From an uncultured Pelagibacteraceae bacterium (GTDB lineage Bacteria > Pseudomonadota > Alphaproteobacteria > Pelagibacterales > Pelagibacteraceae), in contig CACAEM010000012.1 of the NCBI GenBank assembly GCA_902531455.1, positions 1-14,871 on the forward strand: DNA of 14,871 nt. Direction: 5' to 3'. The stretch's first letter is position 1. Each line of letters starts with the position of its first letter. Under the pieces are notes generated by a model. It ran no database searches. It saw only the letters and a list, made by a program, of their open reading frames with translations, and had not been told where the DNA came from. Of this stretch, positions 6,769 to 14,735 are shown in pieces. A program made the position numbers and the translations under genes.

Positions 6769-9395
6769 TATAAACCTTTAAGGGTTAGTTCGATTTTTTT
6801 AACATCTTTTTCTAGATTAGCAAAGTTGCTTTTCTCTTGATCTACTATATTTTGTGGTGCGCGATCCATAAAGGATTTATTTGATAATCTAATATCTATT
6901 TTTTTCATTTCTTCATTAATTTTTGTAATTTTCTTTTCTAAAGTTGATTTTATCATATTTAAATCAACATCTTGGTCAAAATATAATTTGAATAGCTCTC
7001 CGTTAATAACAATACTTGCAGAAGGTTTGTCTAGATCTTTTTCATGAAAATTTTTAATTCTTCCATTTTTTTTCATTATATTTTCATTAGAAGATAAAAA
7101 GTTTTTATATTCCTTGTTTGTATTTTCTGTTGAAATTTCAATAAATGATCCAGGGCTAATGTTTAACTCATTTTTAAATGATCTAATGGAGGTAATAAAA
7201 TTAATTATATTATTAATTTCATCATAAGATTTTTTTTCATGATAATCATTCTCTAGCCAATTTGCATGCATTAAAAACTCATCGCCATTTTTATCTAACT
7301 TGTTATTCAACCAAATCTCCTCAGTAACAAATGGTATAAATGGATGAAGAATTATCAAAATTTCTCTAAAAACATAGGATGATGTTTGTCTTAATTCTTT
7401 AATCTCCTCCTCATTGTTAGAATTAAATACAGTTTTAGATAGCTCTAAATACCAGTCACAAAATGAATGCCATACAAACTGATAAATATTCTTTGCTGCT
7501 TCATCAAATCTATAGTTTTTTAAACTGTTTTCTGTCTCGTTTTTAGTCTTAACAAGTTCAGATAATATCCACTTGTTAATTGTTAATTTAAGATTTTCAG
7601 GTTTTTTAATATCACTAAAACCACACTCATTTTGCCTTAAAAAATTATTAGCATTCCAAATTTTATTTAAGAAATTCCTATAACCTTTAACCCTATCTTC
7701 TGACAATTTTACATCACGACCAGGTGATGCCATTGATAAAAGAGTAAATCTTAAAGCATCAGCACTATATTTTTCAATAAGTTCTAAAGGATCTATTACA
7801 TTACCTTTTGATTTAGACATTTTTTGACCCTTTTCATCTCTAACTAAAGCATGAACATATATATTTTTAAAAGGCTCTTCTTTTAAAAACTCAGTTCCCA
7901 TCATTATCATTCTAGCAACCCAGAAAAATATGATATCAAAACCAGTAACAAGAACACTTGTTGGATAAAATTTTTCAACTTCTGGAGTTTTTTCTGGCCA
8001 ACCTAAAGTCGCAAATGGCCATAGACCTGAAGAAAACCAAGTGTCTAATACATCCTCATCTCTTTTTAATTCCACATCTTTTGAATAGAATTCTTTTGCC
8101 TGTTTTTTACATTCATCCTCGTTTTCAGCTACAAATATTTTTCCATCAGGCCCATACCAGGCTGGAATTTGATGTCCCCACCATAACTGACGAGAAATGC
8201 ACCAAGGTTCAATATTATCCATCCATTGAAAGTAAGTTTTAGACCAATTTTCTGGAAAAAATTTAGTCTTACCATTATTTACTACTTCTTTTGCTTTGAT
8301 GGCTAAAGTTTTAGCATCGACAAACCATTGTTCTGTTAAATAAGGTTCAATAATAGAATTAGATCTATCACCATAAGGAACTTTGTTAACTAACTTTTCT
8401 ATTTTTTCTAAAAATTTACCTTCTTCGAGATGTTTTAGGATTAATTTTCTTGCAGCAAATCTATCTAAACCTTTATATGGGTCAGGTGCATTGTCATTTA
8501 TTTTTCCATCAGGAGTAAATATATTAATTACCTCTAACTTATTTCTAATACCTACATCATAATCATTAAAATCATGAGCTGGAGTAATTTTTACTGCTCC
8601 CGTTCCTTGTTCAGGATCAGCATAGTCATCTGTTATTACTTTTATTTTTCTTTTAGTTAAAGGAATGGTAACAAGCTTTCCTACTAAATTTTTAAATCGA
8701 TCATCTTTAGAATTAACTGCTATTGCACTATCTCCTAACATGGTTTCAGGTCTTGTTGTGGCTATTGTTATAAATTTATCAGATCCATCTATAGGATAAT
8801 TTATATAATAAAGTTTAGAATTAACTTCTCTTTGATCAACCTCTAAATCAGATATTGCTGTTTTTAAAACAACATCCCAGTTAACAAGTTTTTTAGATTT
8901 ATAGATTAACTTTTTATTATAAAGATCAACAAATACTTTAATTACCGACTTAGATAAGTTTTCATCCATTGTGAATGCATTACGTGACCAATCACAAGAA
9001 CATCCAAGTTTTTTCAGTTGGTTTATTATTATATCTCCATACTGATTTTTCCATTCCCATACTTTTTCAATAAATTTTTCTCTGCCTAAATTAATTTTTT
9101 TAACACCATCTTTTGCAAGTTTTTTTTCTACTAATGCTTGGGTTGCAATACCAGCATGATCTGTGCCTGGCTGCCATAAAGTTTCATAATTATTCATTCT
9201 ATGAAATCTCGTTAAAACATCTTGAATCGAGTTATTCAAAGCATGACCCATATGAAGGCTTCCAGTTACATTTGGTGGAGGAATTACAATTGAGAATTTT
9301 TTTGAGTTTTCTTTGGGTTTAAATAATTCATTTTTTTCCCAATAATCATAGATTTTATTCTCAATATTATTATGCTCATATTTATCAAAACTCAT
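6768..9395 (-). CDS. valS: Valyl-tRNA synthetase
   Basis: ValS charges tRNA-Val with valine in the cytosol. The class I catalytic motifs are [14 protein letters not shown] (HIGH motif as HMGH, residues 48-51) and [10 protein letters not shown] (KMSKS, 525-529). The editing domain carries [10 protein letters not shown] (213-222) and [12 protein letters not shown] (264-275), which removes mischarged threonine. [14 protein letters not shown] (401-414) and the [13 protein letters not shown] stretch are typical of ValS. An anticodon-binding domain follows, and the end (about 812-875) is a charged coiled-coil tRNA-binding arm, so the protein is complete at 875 residues. The ATG at 9395 has no clear Shine-Dalgarno (upstream bases AAAACAAATCA). 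It is the first gene of the run valS-ilvD-manC-EamA and the only one with room for a promoter upstream. Coupling with ilvD ties valine use to its synthesis. Confidence 0.97.
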   Translation of the reverse strand: MSFDKYEHNNIENKIYDYWEKNELFKPKENSKKFSIVIPPPNVTGSLHMGHALNNSIQDVLTRFHRMNNYETLWQPGTDHAGIATQALVEKKLAKDGVKKINLGREKFIEKVWEWKNQYGDIIINQLKKLGCSCDWSRNAFTMDENLSKSVIKVFVDLYNKKLIYKSKKLVNWDVVLKTAISDLEVDQREVNSKLYYINYPIDGSDKFITIATTRPETMLGDSAIAVNSKDDRFKNLVGKLVTIPLTKRKIKVITDDYADPEQGTGAVKITPAHDFNDYDVGIRNKLEVINIFTPDGKINDNAPDPYKGLDRFAARKLILKHLEEGKFLEKIEKLVNKVPYGDRSNSIIEPYLTEQWFVDAKTLAIKAKEVVNNGKTKFFPENWSKTYFQWMDNIEPWCISRQLWWGHQIPAWYGPDGKIFVAENEDECKKQAKEFYSKDVELKRDEDVLDTWFSSGLWPFATLGWPEKTPEVEKFYPTSVLVTGFDIIFFWVARMIMMGTEFLKEEPFKNIYVHALVRDEKGQKMSKSKGNVIDPLELIEKYSADALRFTLLSMASPGRDVKLSEDRVKGYRNFLNKIWNANNFLRQNECGFSDIKKPENLKLTINKWILSELVKTKNETENSLKNYRFDEAAKNIYQFVWHSFCDWYLELSKTVFNSNNEEEIKELRQTSSYVFREILIILHPFIPFVTEEIWLNNKLDKNGDEFLMHANWLENDYHEKKSYDEINNIINFITSIRSFKNELNISPGSFIEISTENTNKEYKNFLSSNENIMKKNGRIKNFHEKDLDKPSASIVINGELFKLYFDQDVDLNMIKSTLEKKITKINEEMKKIDIRLSNKSFMDRAPQNIVDQEKSNFANLEKDVKKIELTLKGL

Positions 9396-9514
9396 TGATT
9401 TGTTTTATAAATTAATCAAATTAATAAACAATAATGAAAATCATTGCTAAATTTATAGACTAATGATCAAAATGAATTATACAAATGTCGATTACCAAAT
9501 ATTTTATATTTGAT
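9396..9514. promoter_or_regulatory. Divergent promoter region between valS operon (-) and tRNA genes (+)
   Basis: This 119-bp stretch separates the leftward valS operon from rightward tRNA-Cys. On the - strand an exact TATAAT lies at 9481-9476, but no good -35 is visible. A second weaker option, TTGTTT-16 bp-TATAAA, lies closer to valS. On the + strand TAGACT (9456-9461), 16 bp, TATACA (9478-9483) would place the transcript start about 25 bases before the tRNA, so the two promoters would overlap. The palindrome AATGA-AAA-TCATT (9433-9445) sits about 38 bp upstream of valS and resembles a Fur box core. All of these are pattern matches in AT-rich DNA. Confidence 0.4.
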
Positions 9515-9588
9515 GGCAACGTGGCGGAATGGTTACGCAGAGGATTGCAAATCCTTGTATCCCGGTTCGATTCCGGGCGTTGCCTCCA
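9515..9588 (+). tRNA. tRNA-Cys (anticodon GCA)
   Basis: The complete cloverleaf can be drawn. The acceptor stem GGCAACG (9515-9521) pairs with CGTTGCC (9578-9584). The anticodon stem GAGGA/TCCTT encloses the loop TTGCAAA, with anticodon GCA at 9547-9549. The T-arm is CCCGG-TTCGATT-CCGGG. The discriminator base is T, as expected for tRNA-Cys, and CCA is encoded (9586-9588). It lies 49 bp before tRNA-Asn on the same strand and probably shares its transcript. Confidence 0.96.
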
Positions 9589-9637
9589 AAATAAGTATTG
9601 AGATAAATTTTAAAAAAAGTAAGTTGTGGGAAAATAT

Positions 9638-9713
9638 TCCTCGGTAGCTCAGTTGGTAGAGCAGTTGACTGTTAATCAATTGGTCGCAGGTTCGAGTCCT
9701 GCCCGAGGAGCCA
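9638..9713 (+). tRNA. tRNA-Asn (anticodon GTT)
   Basis: The acceptor stem TCCTCGG (9638-9644) pairs with CCGAGGA (9703-9709). The D-arm is GCTCAGTTGGTAGAGC. The anticodon stem GTTGA/TCAAT holds loop CTGTTAA with GTT at 9671-9673. The T-arm is GCAGG-TTCGAGT-CCTGC. The discriminator is G and CCA is encoded (9711-9713). The tRNA ends six bases before the stop codon of the convergent XRE gene, with no terminator visible between them. Confidence 0.97.
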
Positions 9714-9719
9714 AATGAG

Positions 9720-10091
9720 TTAAACAGCTTTAGAAGTATTTATTTGTAATATTTGTAAATTTTTTCCAAATTTAATTTTTTGATCCTGAGTTAACTCTGA
9801 ATAAACTTTAACTAAGAAATTATAGTTAACATTCATGTGTCCCTCTTTTGATTTTTCAAGATTTACTAAATATTCTGAAAAATCCTCAAAGAAATAGTTT
9901 ATTGGTACTTTCAAGTAATTTGAAAGTTGTAATAATCTAATAGAACTTACTCCATTAGTTCCTTTTTCATACTTTTGAATTTGTTGAAATGTTACGTTAA
10001 TAGCTTTTGCTACTTTAGTTTGAGTTAAACCCAGTGCTAATCTTCTTAGCTTTAGCTTATTGCCAAGATGTTTGTTAAAATTTTCTTCCAT
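9720..10091 (-). CDS. XRE-family helix-turn-helix transcriptional regulator
   Basis: This 123-residue DNA-binding protein has a Cro/CI-type HTH at about residues 8-70. Key stretches are GNKLKLRRLALGLTQTKVAK, NVTFQQIQKYEKGTNGVSS and the capping LLQLSNYLKVPINYFFED. The NVTFQQIQKYEKG recognition region matches a subfamily common in Alphaproteobacteria. The C-terminal 45 residues are polar with no recognisable domain and may serve dimerisation. The ATG at 10091 has a strong ribosome-binding site (AGAGGGG, 8 bp upstream). It stands alone between a candidate terminator of the aap operon and the tRNA genes, so it should have its own promoter in 10092-10166. Its targets are unknown. Autoregulation is common in the family, but no clear operator is seen. 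Confidence 0.88.
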   Translation of the reverse strand: MEENFNKHLGNKLKLRRLALGLTQTKVAKAINVTFQQIQKYEKGTNGVSSIRLLQLSNYLKVPINYFFEDFSEYLVNLEKSKEGHMNVNYNFLVKVYSELTQDQKIKFGKNLQILQINTSKAV

Positions 10092-10166
10092 TTAAGACCC
10101 CTCTTTAAATAAAATATTAATGAGAGTTAATCTAAATAGAAAACTTTATGCAAGTAAAATAATTTT

Positions 10167-10200
10167 AAAAAAAAAGGTTTTTTTAACTTATTCCAAACCT
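10167..10200 (-). terminator. Candidate Rho-independent terminator of the aapJQMP operon
   Basis: Read on the - strand, about 35 bases after the aapP stop, AGGTTT (10200-10195) pairs with AAACCT (10180-10175) around a 14-base loop, followed by a run of eight T (10174-10167). The stem is only 6 bp, so it is a weak candidate, but its position between aapP and the separately transcribed regulator gene is right. Confidence 0.45.
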
Positions 10201-10235
10201 GTCAAGTAACTTTTTATGAAGTCTTTAGAATTATT

Positions 10236-10970
10236 TTAAAGAATTTGGCTTAAAAAAAGCTTAGTTCTATCACTCTTTGGGCTAGCGAAGAATTCTTTAG
10301 TGTCTGCCTTCTCAATTATCATGCCCTCATCCATAAAAATGACTTCATCAGCAACTTCTTTAGCAAATCCCATCTCATGTGTCACAACAATCATGGTCAT
10401 TCCACCTTTTGCAAGATTAACCATTGCATCAAGTACCTCTTTAATCATTTCTGGGTCTAATGCAGATGTTGGTTCATCAAATAACATAATTTTTGGCTGC
10501 ATACACAGTGCTCTAGCAATCGCACAACGTTGTTGTTGACCTCCAGATAGTTGTCCAGGAAATTTGTTTGCTTGATCGTCTATCTGAACTTTTTTAAGTT
10601 GGTCTAATGCTAGTTCTTGAGCCTCTTTTTTTGGCATTTTTTTAACCCAAATAGGTGCAAGTGTACAATTATCTAATATTGAAAGATGTGGAAATAAATT
10701 AAATTGTTGAAAAACCATTCCAACTTCAGCTCTTATTTTCTCAATATCTTTTGTTTTTTCTGATAATTCATTTCCATCAACAATTATATCACCCTCTTGA
10801 TGCTCTTCTAATCTATTAATACATCTAATCAATGTAGATTTACCTGAACCAGAGGGACCACAAACAACAATTTTTTTATTTGCTTCAACCTCTAAATTTA
10901 TATTTTTTAAGACTTGAAAATCACCAAACCATTTATTCATATTTTGGATTTTTATAATTGGATCAGACAT
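10236..10970 (-). CDS. aapP: General L-amino acid ABC transporter, ATP-binding subunit
   Basis: This 244-residue cytosolic ATPase powers amino-acid import. All ABC motifs are present: Walker [10 protein letters not shown] (38-46), Q-loop FQQ (87-89), signature LSGGQQQR (141-148), Walker [14 protein letters not shown] (161-173) and the switch histidine VTHEMGF (196-202). The length and sequence style ([19 protein letters not shown]) match the polar amino acid ATPases (AapP/GlnQ/HisP). It is the last gene of the operon, three bases after the aapM stop. Only a weak GAGAG precedes the ATG, so coupling to aapM translation is likely. With the two permeases and the periplasmic protein upstream, it completes an AapJQMP system. 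In characterised rhizobial homologues this takes up a broad range of L-amino acids. Confidence 0.95.
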   Translation of the reverse strand: MSDPIIKIQNMNKWFGDFQVLKNINLEVEANKKIVVCGPSGSGKSTLIRCINRLEEHQEGDIIVDGNELSEKTKDIEKIRAEVGMVFQQFNLFPHLSILDNCTLAPIWVKKMPKKEAQELALDQLKKVQIDDQANKFPGQLSGGQQQRCAIARALCMQPKIMLFDEPTSALDPEMIKEVLDAMVNLAKGGMTMIVVTHEMGFAKEVADEVIFMDEGMIIEKADTKEFFASPKSDRTKLFLSQIL

Positions 10971-10973
10971 TTT

Positions 10974-12245
10974 TTATCTCTCGGTTTTGTATTTCGCCTC
11001 TAGGTTATAACTATATTTACTCATTGCATAGCATATAATCCAGAATATTATTGATGCAAAAATATATCCTTCCATAGCAAAGCCTAACCATTTTGGATTT
11101 GTTTTTGCTAACGCAAGCATTCCTGCTAATTCAGCTAAACCAACTACAAATATTAAAGGTGTATCTTTTACTAAAGCTAAAAATGTATTTGCTATTCCAG
11201 GTATAACTAATTTTAGCGCTTGTGGTAAGATCACGAAAATATGCATTTTCCAATAACCCATTCCTAAAGATTTTGCCGCATCGTATTGACCTCTAGGTAG
11301 TGATTGTAAACCTCCTCTAATAACCTCAGCACAGTAAGCGGCTTCAAATAATGTAATTGCAATAATTACTCTTACCAATTTATCCATAAAAAAATCCTCA
11401 GGTAGAAACATTGGAAACATTACAGATGACATAAATAGTACTGTTATCAATGGAACACCTCTCCAAAATTCAATATAACAAATTGATATATATTTTATTG
11501 CTGGAAGATTAGATCTTCTCCCCAATGCAAATATCATGCCTAGTGGGAAACAGAAAATTAGACAGAAAAAAGAAACTATAAAAGTAAGTGACAATCCTCC
11601 CCAAGCACCTGTTTCTACCCATTGTAGACCAAATGATCCACCAGATATTAAATAATAGATAACTAAATATGCAATTACTGGATAGATAATAACATAATAC
11701 AATGCTAAATATTTTTTTAAATTTTCCTTCATAAAATATCCAACAAAACCTAGTGCTATAACTAATATAAATGCAGTGTTTATTCTCCAATGAAATTCAT
11801 TTGGATACATTCCATACATAAATCTTCGAAACCAAACTTTAATATATGTCCAACAAGCCCCTGTACCTGTACAAGCATCTTTTGAATCGCCTGAAATAGT
11901 GGCATCCAATATCATCCAGCTTAGAGATTGAGGAAGAACTTTTATAATTGAAAATAATATTAATAAGGTTAATAAAGCATTAAAATTATTTGTATTTATA
12001 TTTTTATTTAATAAATCTAATGTTTTGTTTCCTGAATAATCAATTCTCATCATATTTAATCCAATTAATCCTATGATTAATGGAAACAAAGTAGTTAACG
12101 AGCCAGGTAAAAAAGATGTTAAATTTATTTTTAAAAAAACATTTGATATTACATCAATTAAACTTACTAAAACTAAAAAAGAACCAATAATAGAATAGTT
12201 TTTAATATTATCTCTATTAGGTTTTAAAAAATTAATTGCTTGCAT
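10974..12245 (-). CDS. aapM: General L-amino acid ABC transporter, permease subunit AapM
   Basis: The 423-residue inner-membrane protein has an N-terminal part with several extra helices and a soluble segment typical of AapM (CWTYIKVWFRRFMYGMYP, about 131-148). A C-terminal BPD_transp_1 permease domain follows from about residue 215. The EAA loop that contacts the ATPase is visible as YDAAKSLGMGYWKMH through LPQALKLVIPG (about 321-350). The protein is somewhat longer than typical AapM of about 385 residues, mostly at the N-terminus, where residues 15-70 add two helices. The gene lies two bases after aapQ and three before aapP. AapM pairs with AapQ to form the membrane channel of the importer. 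Confidence is high from motif and order. Confidence 0.93.
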   Translation of the reverse strand: MQAINFLKPNRDNIKNYSIIGSFLVLVSLIDVISNVFLKINLTSFLPGSLTTLFPLIIGLIGLNMMRIDYSGNKTLDLLNKNINTNNFNALLTLLILFSIIKVLPQSLSWMILDATISGDSKDACTGTGACWTYIKVWFRRFMYGMYPNEFHWRINTAFILVIALGFVGYFMKENLKKYLALYYVIIYPVIAYLVIYYLISGGSFGLQWVETGAWGGLSLTFIVSFFCLIFCFPLGMIFALGRRSNLPAIKYISICYIEFWRGVPLITVLFMSSVMFPMFLPEDFFMDKLVRVIIAITLFEAAYCAEVIRGGLQSLPRGQYDAAKSLGMGYWKMHIFVILPQALKLVIPGIANTFLALVKDTPLIFVVGLAELAGMLALAKTNPKWLGFAMEGYIFASIIFWIICYAMSKYSYNLEAKYKTER

Positions 12246-12247
12246 TA

Positions 12248-13399
12248 TTACTTTTCTTTAATTTCAATTTTTTTGTTATACCAATTCATTATTGCTGCAA
12301 TAGTTAAACTAATAGTTAGATAGGTTAGCATTGTAATTGAAACAATTTCTATTGCCTTACCTGTCTGCATCAAGGCGGTCCCAGCAAATACAAGTACTAA
12401 ATCAGGGTATGCAATAGCAGCTGCTAAAGATGAATTTTTAGTTAAATTTAAATATTGGTTTGTTGTGGGTGGTATAATAATTCTTAAAGCTTGAGGCATA
12501 ATAACTAATTTTAAAACTTGATTACGCGTCAAACCTATTGATGCTGCAGCTTCTTTTTGGCCTTTGCTAACTCCCTCAATTCCAGCTCTGACACATTCTG
12601 CTACAAAGGTAGAAGTGTATAAAGAGAGTGCTAGAACTAATGCTATTAATTCAGGTGGTAAACTTATTCCACCTTCATAAATATAAGAAATTTTTGATAA
12701 TTTTTTAAGCTCAGGTAATTCAAATCCTAAAGATACTCCACCAAATAAAAATGATAAAAGAGGCAAAACAATTAATAGAGCTAATGAATAAAGCAGTAAA
12801 GGAATTTGTTTGCCTTGTGTGTCTCTTAATTTAATTGCATAATTCCTTAATACGATAATTGCAATTATTGCTGCAAGACCACAATATAAAAATATATTCA
12901 AATTTTCCCATACCATTGCTGGTATGTAATAGCCTTTTACCGTCATATAAGTTACCCCAAACCACGCATTAGCTTTCTCTGGCATAGGTAAAGCTCTCAG
13001 AGCTGCGTAATACCAAAAGAAGATTTGCAACAGTAATGGAATATTTCTAAAAAACTCGACATACCATGCGGCTGAGTTCTTTATAAGATAATTTGATGAT
13101 AATCTTGCTACACCAATTATAACACCCAATATTGTACAAATTATTATACTTATAAAAGAAACTAACAAAGTATTTAAAAGTCCAACTAGAAAAGCACGGG
13201 CATAAGAGTCTGATCCACTATATTCAATTAAAGAAAACTGAACATCAAATGAAGATTCTTGTGATAAAAAATCAAAACCAAAATCAATACCTCTATTATC
13301 CATATTGGTCTGAGCATTCAGGGTTAAAAACCCAAAAATAAGAACAACAAATAGTATTGCTAAAATCTGAGGTATAAATCTTTTTATAATGTTGTTCAT
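12248..13399 (-). CDS. aapQ: General L-amino acid ABC transporter, permease subunit AapQ
   Basis: This 383-residue inner-membrane permease has helices at about 10-28 and 68-98, then the segment EFFRNIPLLLQIFFWYYAAL typical of polar amino acid permeases. An insert with further helices follows (about 160-220). The EAA loop is EAAASIGLTRNQVLKLVI to MPQALRIIIPP (283-311). It is the partner of AapM in the importer. The ATG at 13399 has no Shine-Dalgarno (upstream bases TATAAATTCCG) and lies only 13 bases after the T-run of a strong terminator-like hairpin. Its translation and transcription should therefore both be lower than those of aapJ, as is usual for membrane subunits relative to the binding protein. 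Alternative downstream starts would remove the first helix and are less likely. Confidence 0.94.
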   Translation of the reverse strand: MNNIIKRFIPQILAILFVVLIFGFLTLNAQTNMDNRGIDFGFDFLSQESSFDVQFSLIEYSGSDSYARAFLVGLLNTLLVSFISIIICTILGVIIGVARLSSNYLIKNSAAWYVEFFRNIPLLLQIFFWYYAALRALPMPEKANAWFGVTYMTVKGYYIPAMVWENLNIFLYCGLAAIIAIIVLRNYAIKLRDTQGKQIPLLLYSLALLIVLPLLSFLFGGVSLGFELPELKKLSKISYIYEGGISLPPELIALVLALSLYTSTFVAECVRAGIEGVSKGQKEAAASIGLTRNQVLKLVIMPQALRIIIPPTTNQYLNLTKNSSLAAAIAYPDLVLVFAGTALMQTGKAIEIVSITMLTYLTISLTIAAIMNWYNKKIEIKEK

Positions 13400-13412
13400 C
13401 GGAATTTATAAT

Positions 13413-13440
13413 AAAAAAAAGGGCTAGAAATATCTAGCCC
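13413..13440 (-). terminator. Strong stem-loop terminator/attenuator between aapJ and aapQ
   Basis: GGGCTAGA (13421-13428) and TCTAGCCC (13433-13440) form a perfect 8-bp stem with a 4-base loop. On the - strand it starts 23 bases after the aapJ stop and is followed by eight T (13420-13413), the classic Rho-independent form. On the + strand it is followed by five T, so it could also stop antisense transcripts. It should let only part of the transcripts read on into aapQMP. Confidence 0.9.
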
Positions 13441-13463
13441 TTTTTAAGTAATTTGAAATAAAA

Positions 13464-14504
13464 TTATCTTGCTGGTGGTACGTATAATATTCCACCTTTA
13501 GTCCATAATTCATTTGGACCTCTATCAGGTAGAATTCCAGTGTCTGCTATATTTCTTTTGTAGCTTTCACCGTAGTTACCAACTTGTTTGATAATTCTTA
13601 AGTTCCATTCGTTATCTAGGCCAAAAGCTGCACCTAATTCACCTTCAGCACCAACTAATCTTTTAATAGCTGGATTGTTTGAAGTTTTCATCATATCAGC
13701 ATTTGAAGAGTCAACGCCATATTCTTCTGCTTCAATCATAGTGTTTAAAGACCATCTTACTATATCTTCCCAAACAGAATCACCTTGACGTACAACTGGT
13801 CCAAGTGGCTCTTTTGAAATAGTTTCAGGTAATACTACGTGATCATCTGGAGCTGACAATTTAGTTCTTTGTGCAGCAAGACCAGATTTATCTGTAGTGT
13901 ATGTATCACATCTACCTGCATCATAAGCAGCTACAACTTCATCAGCTTTTTCAAAAACTACTGGCTCATATGAAATTCCTCTAGAATCAAAGAAGTCTCT
14001 CATGTTAAGCTCAGTTGTAGTTCCTAAGTTTGTACAAACTGAAGTTCCATTTTTAAATTCACTTGTGGATGCAATTCCTGAACCTTTTCTTACCATGAAA
14101 CCTTGTCCATCATAAAAGTTTACACCAACAAATGTTAAACCAATGTCAGCATCTCTTGATAGTGTCCAAGTTGTGTTTCTTGATAAAATGTCAATTTCAC
14201 CTGAAGTTAATGCAGTAAATCTTTCTTTTGCACTTAAAGGAGTAAACTTAACCTTAGTTGCATCTCCTAATGTAGCAGCAGCAACAGCTCTACATACATC
14301 AACATCAATCCCTGTCCAATTTCCAGACTCATCTGCATTTGAAAATCCAGGTAGACCCTGAGAAACACCACATCTTACAAATCCTCTTTTTTTAGTGTTC
14401 TCAAGAGTTTTTGATTTCTTAGCAGCCATTGTTTCTGTTGAAAATGCAAATAGCACAGCAAACATAGCAACTACAGAAGTCAATTGTTTTATTATTTTAA
14501 ACAT
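13464..14504 (-). CDS. aapJ: General L-amino acid ABC transporter, periplasmic binding protein
   Basis: This 346-residue protein carries a Sec signal peptide: a basic start (MFKIIKQ), a hydrophobic core (about 8-21) and likely cleavage after TMA (residue 27). The mature part is a class 3 solute-binding protein, with GFVRCGVSQGLPGFS, WTGIDVDVCRAVAAATLG (about 63-80), FTALTSGEIDILSRNTTWTL and CTNLGTTTELNMRDFF. These are typical of AapJ proteins, as is the length. It binds L-amino acids in the periplasm and delivers them to AapQM. The ATG has a good GAGGA site 6 bp upstream. It is the first gene of the operon and is followed by a strong terminator, which fits the high expression of binding proteins compared with the membrane subunits. 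Confidence 0.96.
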   Translation of the reverse strand: MFKIIKQLTSVVAMFAVLFAFSTETMAAKKSKTLENTKKRGFVRCGVSQGLPGFSNADESGNWTGIDVDVCRAVAAATLGDATKVKFTPLSAKERFTALTSGEIDILSRNTTWTLSRDADIGLTFVGVNFYDGQGFMVRKGSGIASTSEFKNGTSVCTNLGTTTELNMRDFFDSRGISYEPVVFEKADEVVAAYDAGRCDTYTTDKSGLAAQRTKLSAPDDHVVLPETISKEPLGPVVRQGDSVWEDIVRWSLNTMIEAEEYGVDSSNADMMKTSNNPAIKRLVGAEGELGAAFGLDNEWNLRIIKQVGNYGESYKRNIADTGILPDRGPNELWTKGGILYVPPAR

Positions 14505-14634
14505 TATTTTCCTCTTTTTATTATTTATTTGTTAACAAATTATTCAAAAAGTAATTTTTGAATTCATTAGTAAAGCAGAAAGTAATACAACCATCAATGG
14601 TAAAATAACCTCATCAATATTGAGCAATTAAAGA
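14505..14634 (-). promoter_or_regulatory. Promoter/operator region of aapJQMP
   Basis: The region holds a 14-bp perfect palindrome ATTTGTTAACAAAT (14527-14540), 22 bases before the aapJ ATG. Next to it is a 9-bp inverted repeat ATTCAAAAA/TTTTTGAAT with loop GTAA (14542-14563). CATCAAT occurs twice exactly 20 bp apart (14592-14598 and 14612-14618). On the - strand TTGATG (14597-14592), 17 bp, TTTACT (14574-14569) is a possible promoter. Its transcript would begin at about 14562, at the hairpin. All elements are AT-rich and could partly be chance. Confidence 0.4.
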
Positions 14635-14711
14635 TGGCGCGCCCTGGAGGATTCGAACCTCCGACCCTCGGTTTAGAAAACCGATGCTCTATCCAGCTGA
14701 GCTAAGGGCGC
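14635..14711 (-). tRNA. tRNA-Arg (anticodon TCT)
   Basis: Read on the - strand, the acceptor stem GCGCCCT (14711-14705) pairs with AGGGCGC near 14645-14639. The D-arm is GCTCAGCTGGATAGAGC. The anticodon stem TCGGT/ACCGA encloses TTTCTAA with anticodon TCT at 14677-14675. The T-arm is GGAGG-TTCGAAT-CCTCC. The discriminator is G and CCA is encoded (14637-14635). It lies 24 bp after the trkH stop codon and could be on the same transcript. Confidence 0.96.
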
Positions 14712-14735
14712 AAAAAACAATCTTATAATACTAAT

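Noticed and set aside
7958..8242. Open frame on the + strand opposite valS, and similar shadows opposite ilvD, manC, aapP and aapJ
   Set aside because: All lie antisense to strongly conserved genes and show no motif of their own; they follow from codon bias on the coding strand.
9515..9713. tRNA cluster as the attachment site of an integrated element
   Set aside because: No integrase, no direct repeat of a tRNA end and no change in base composition around it.
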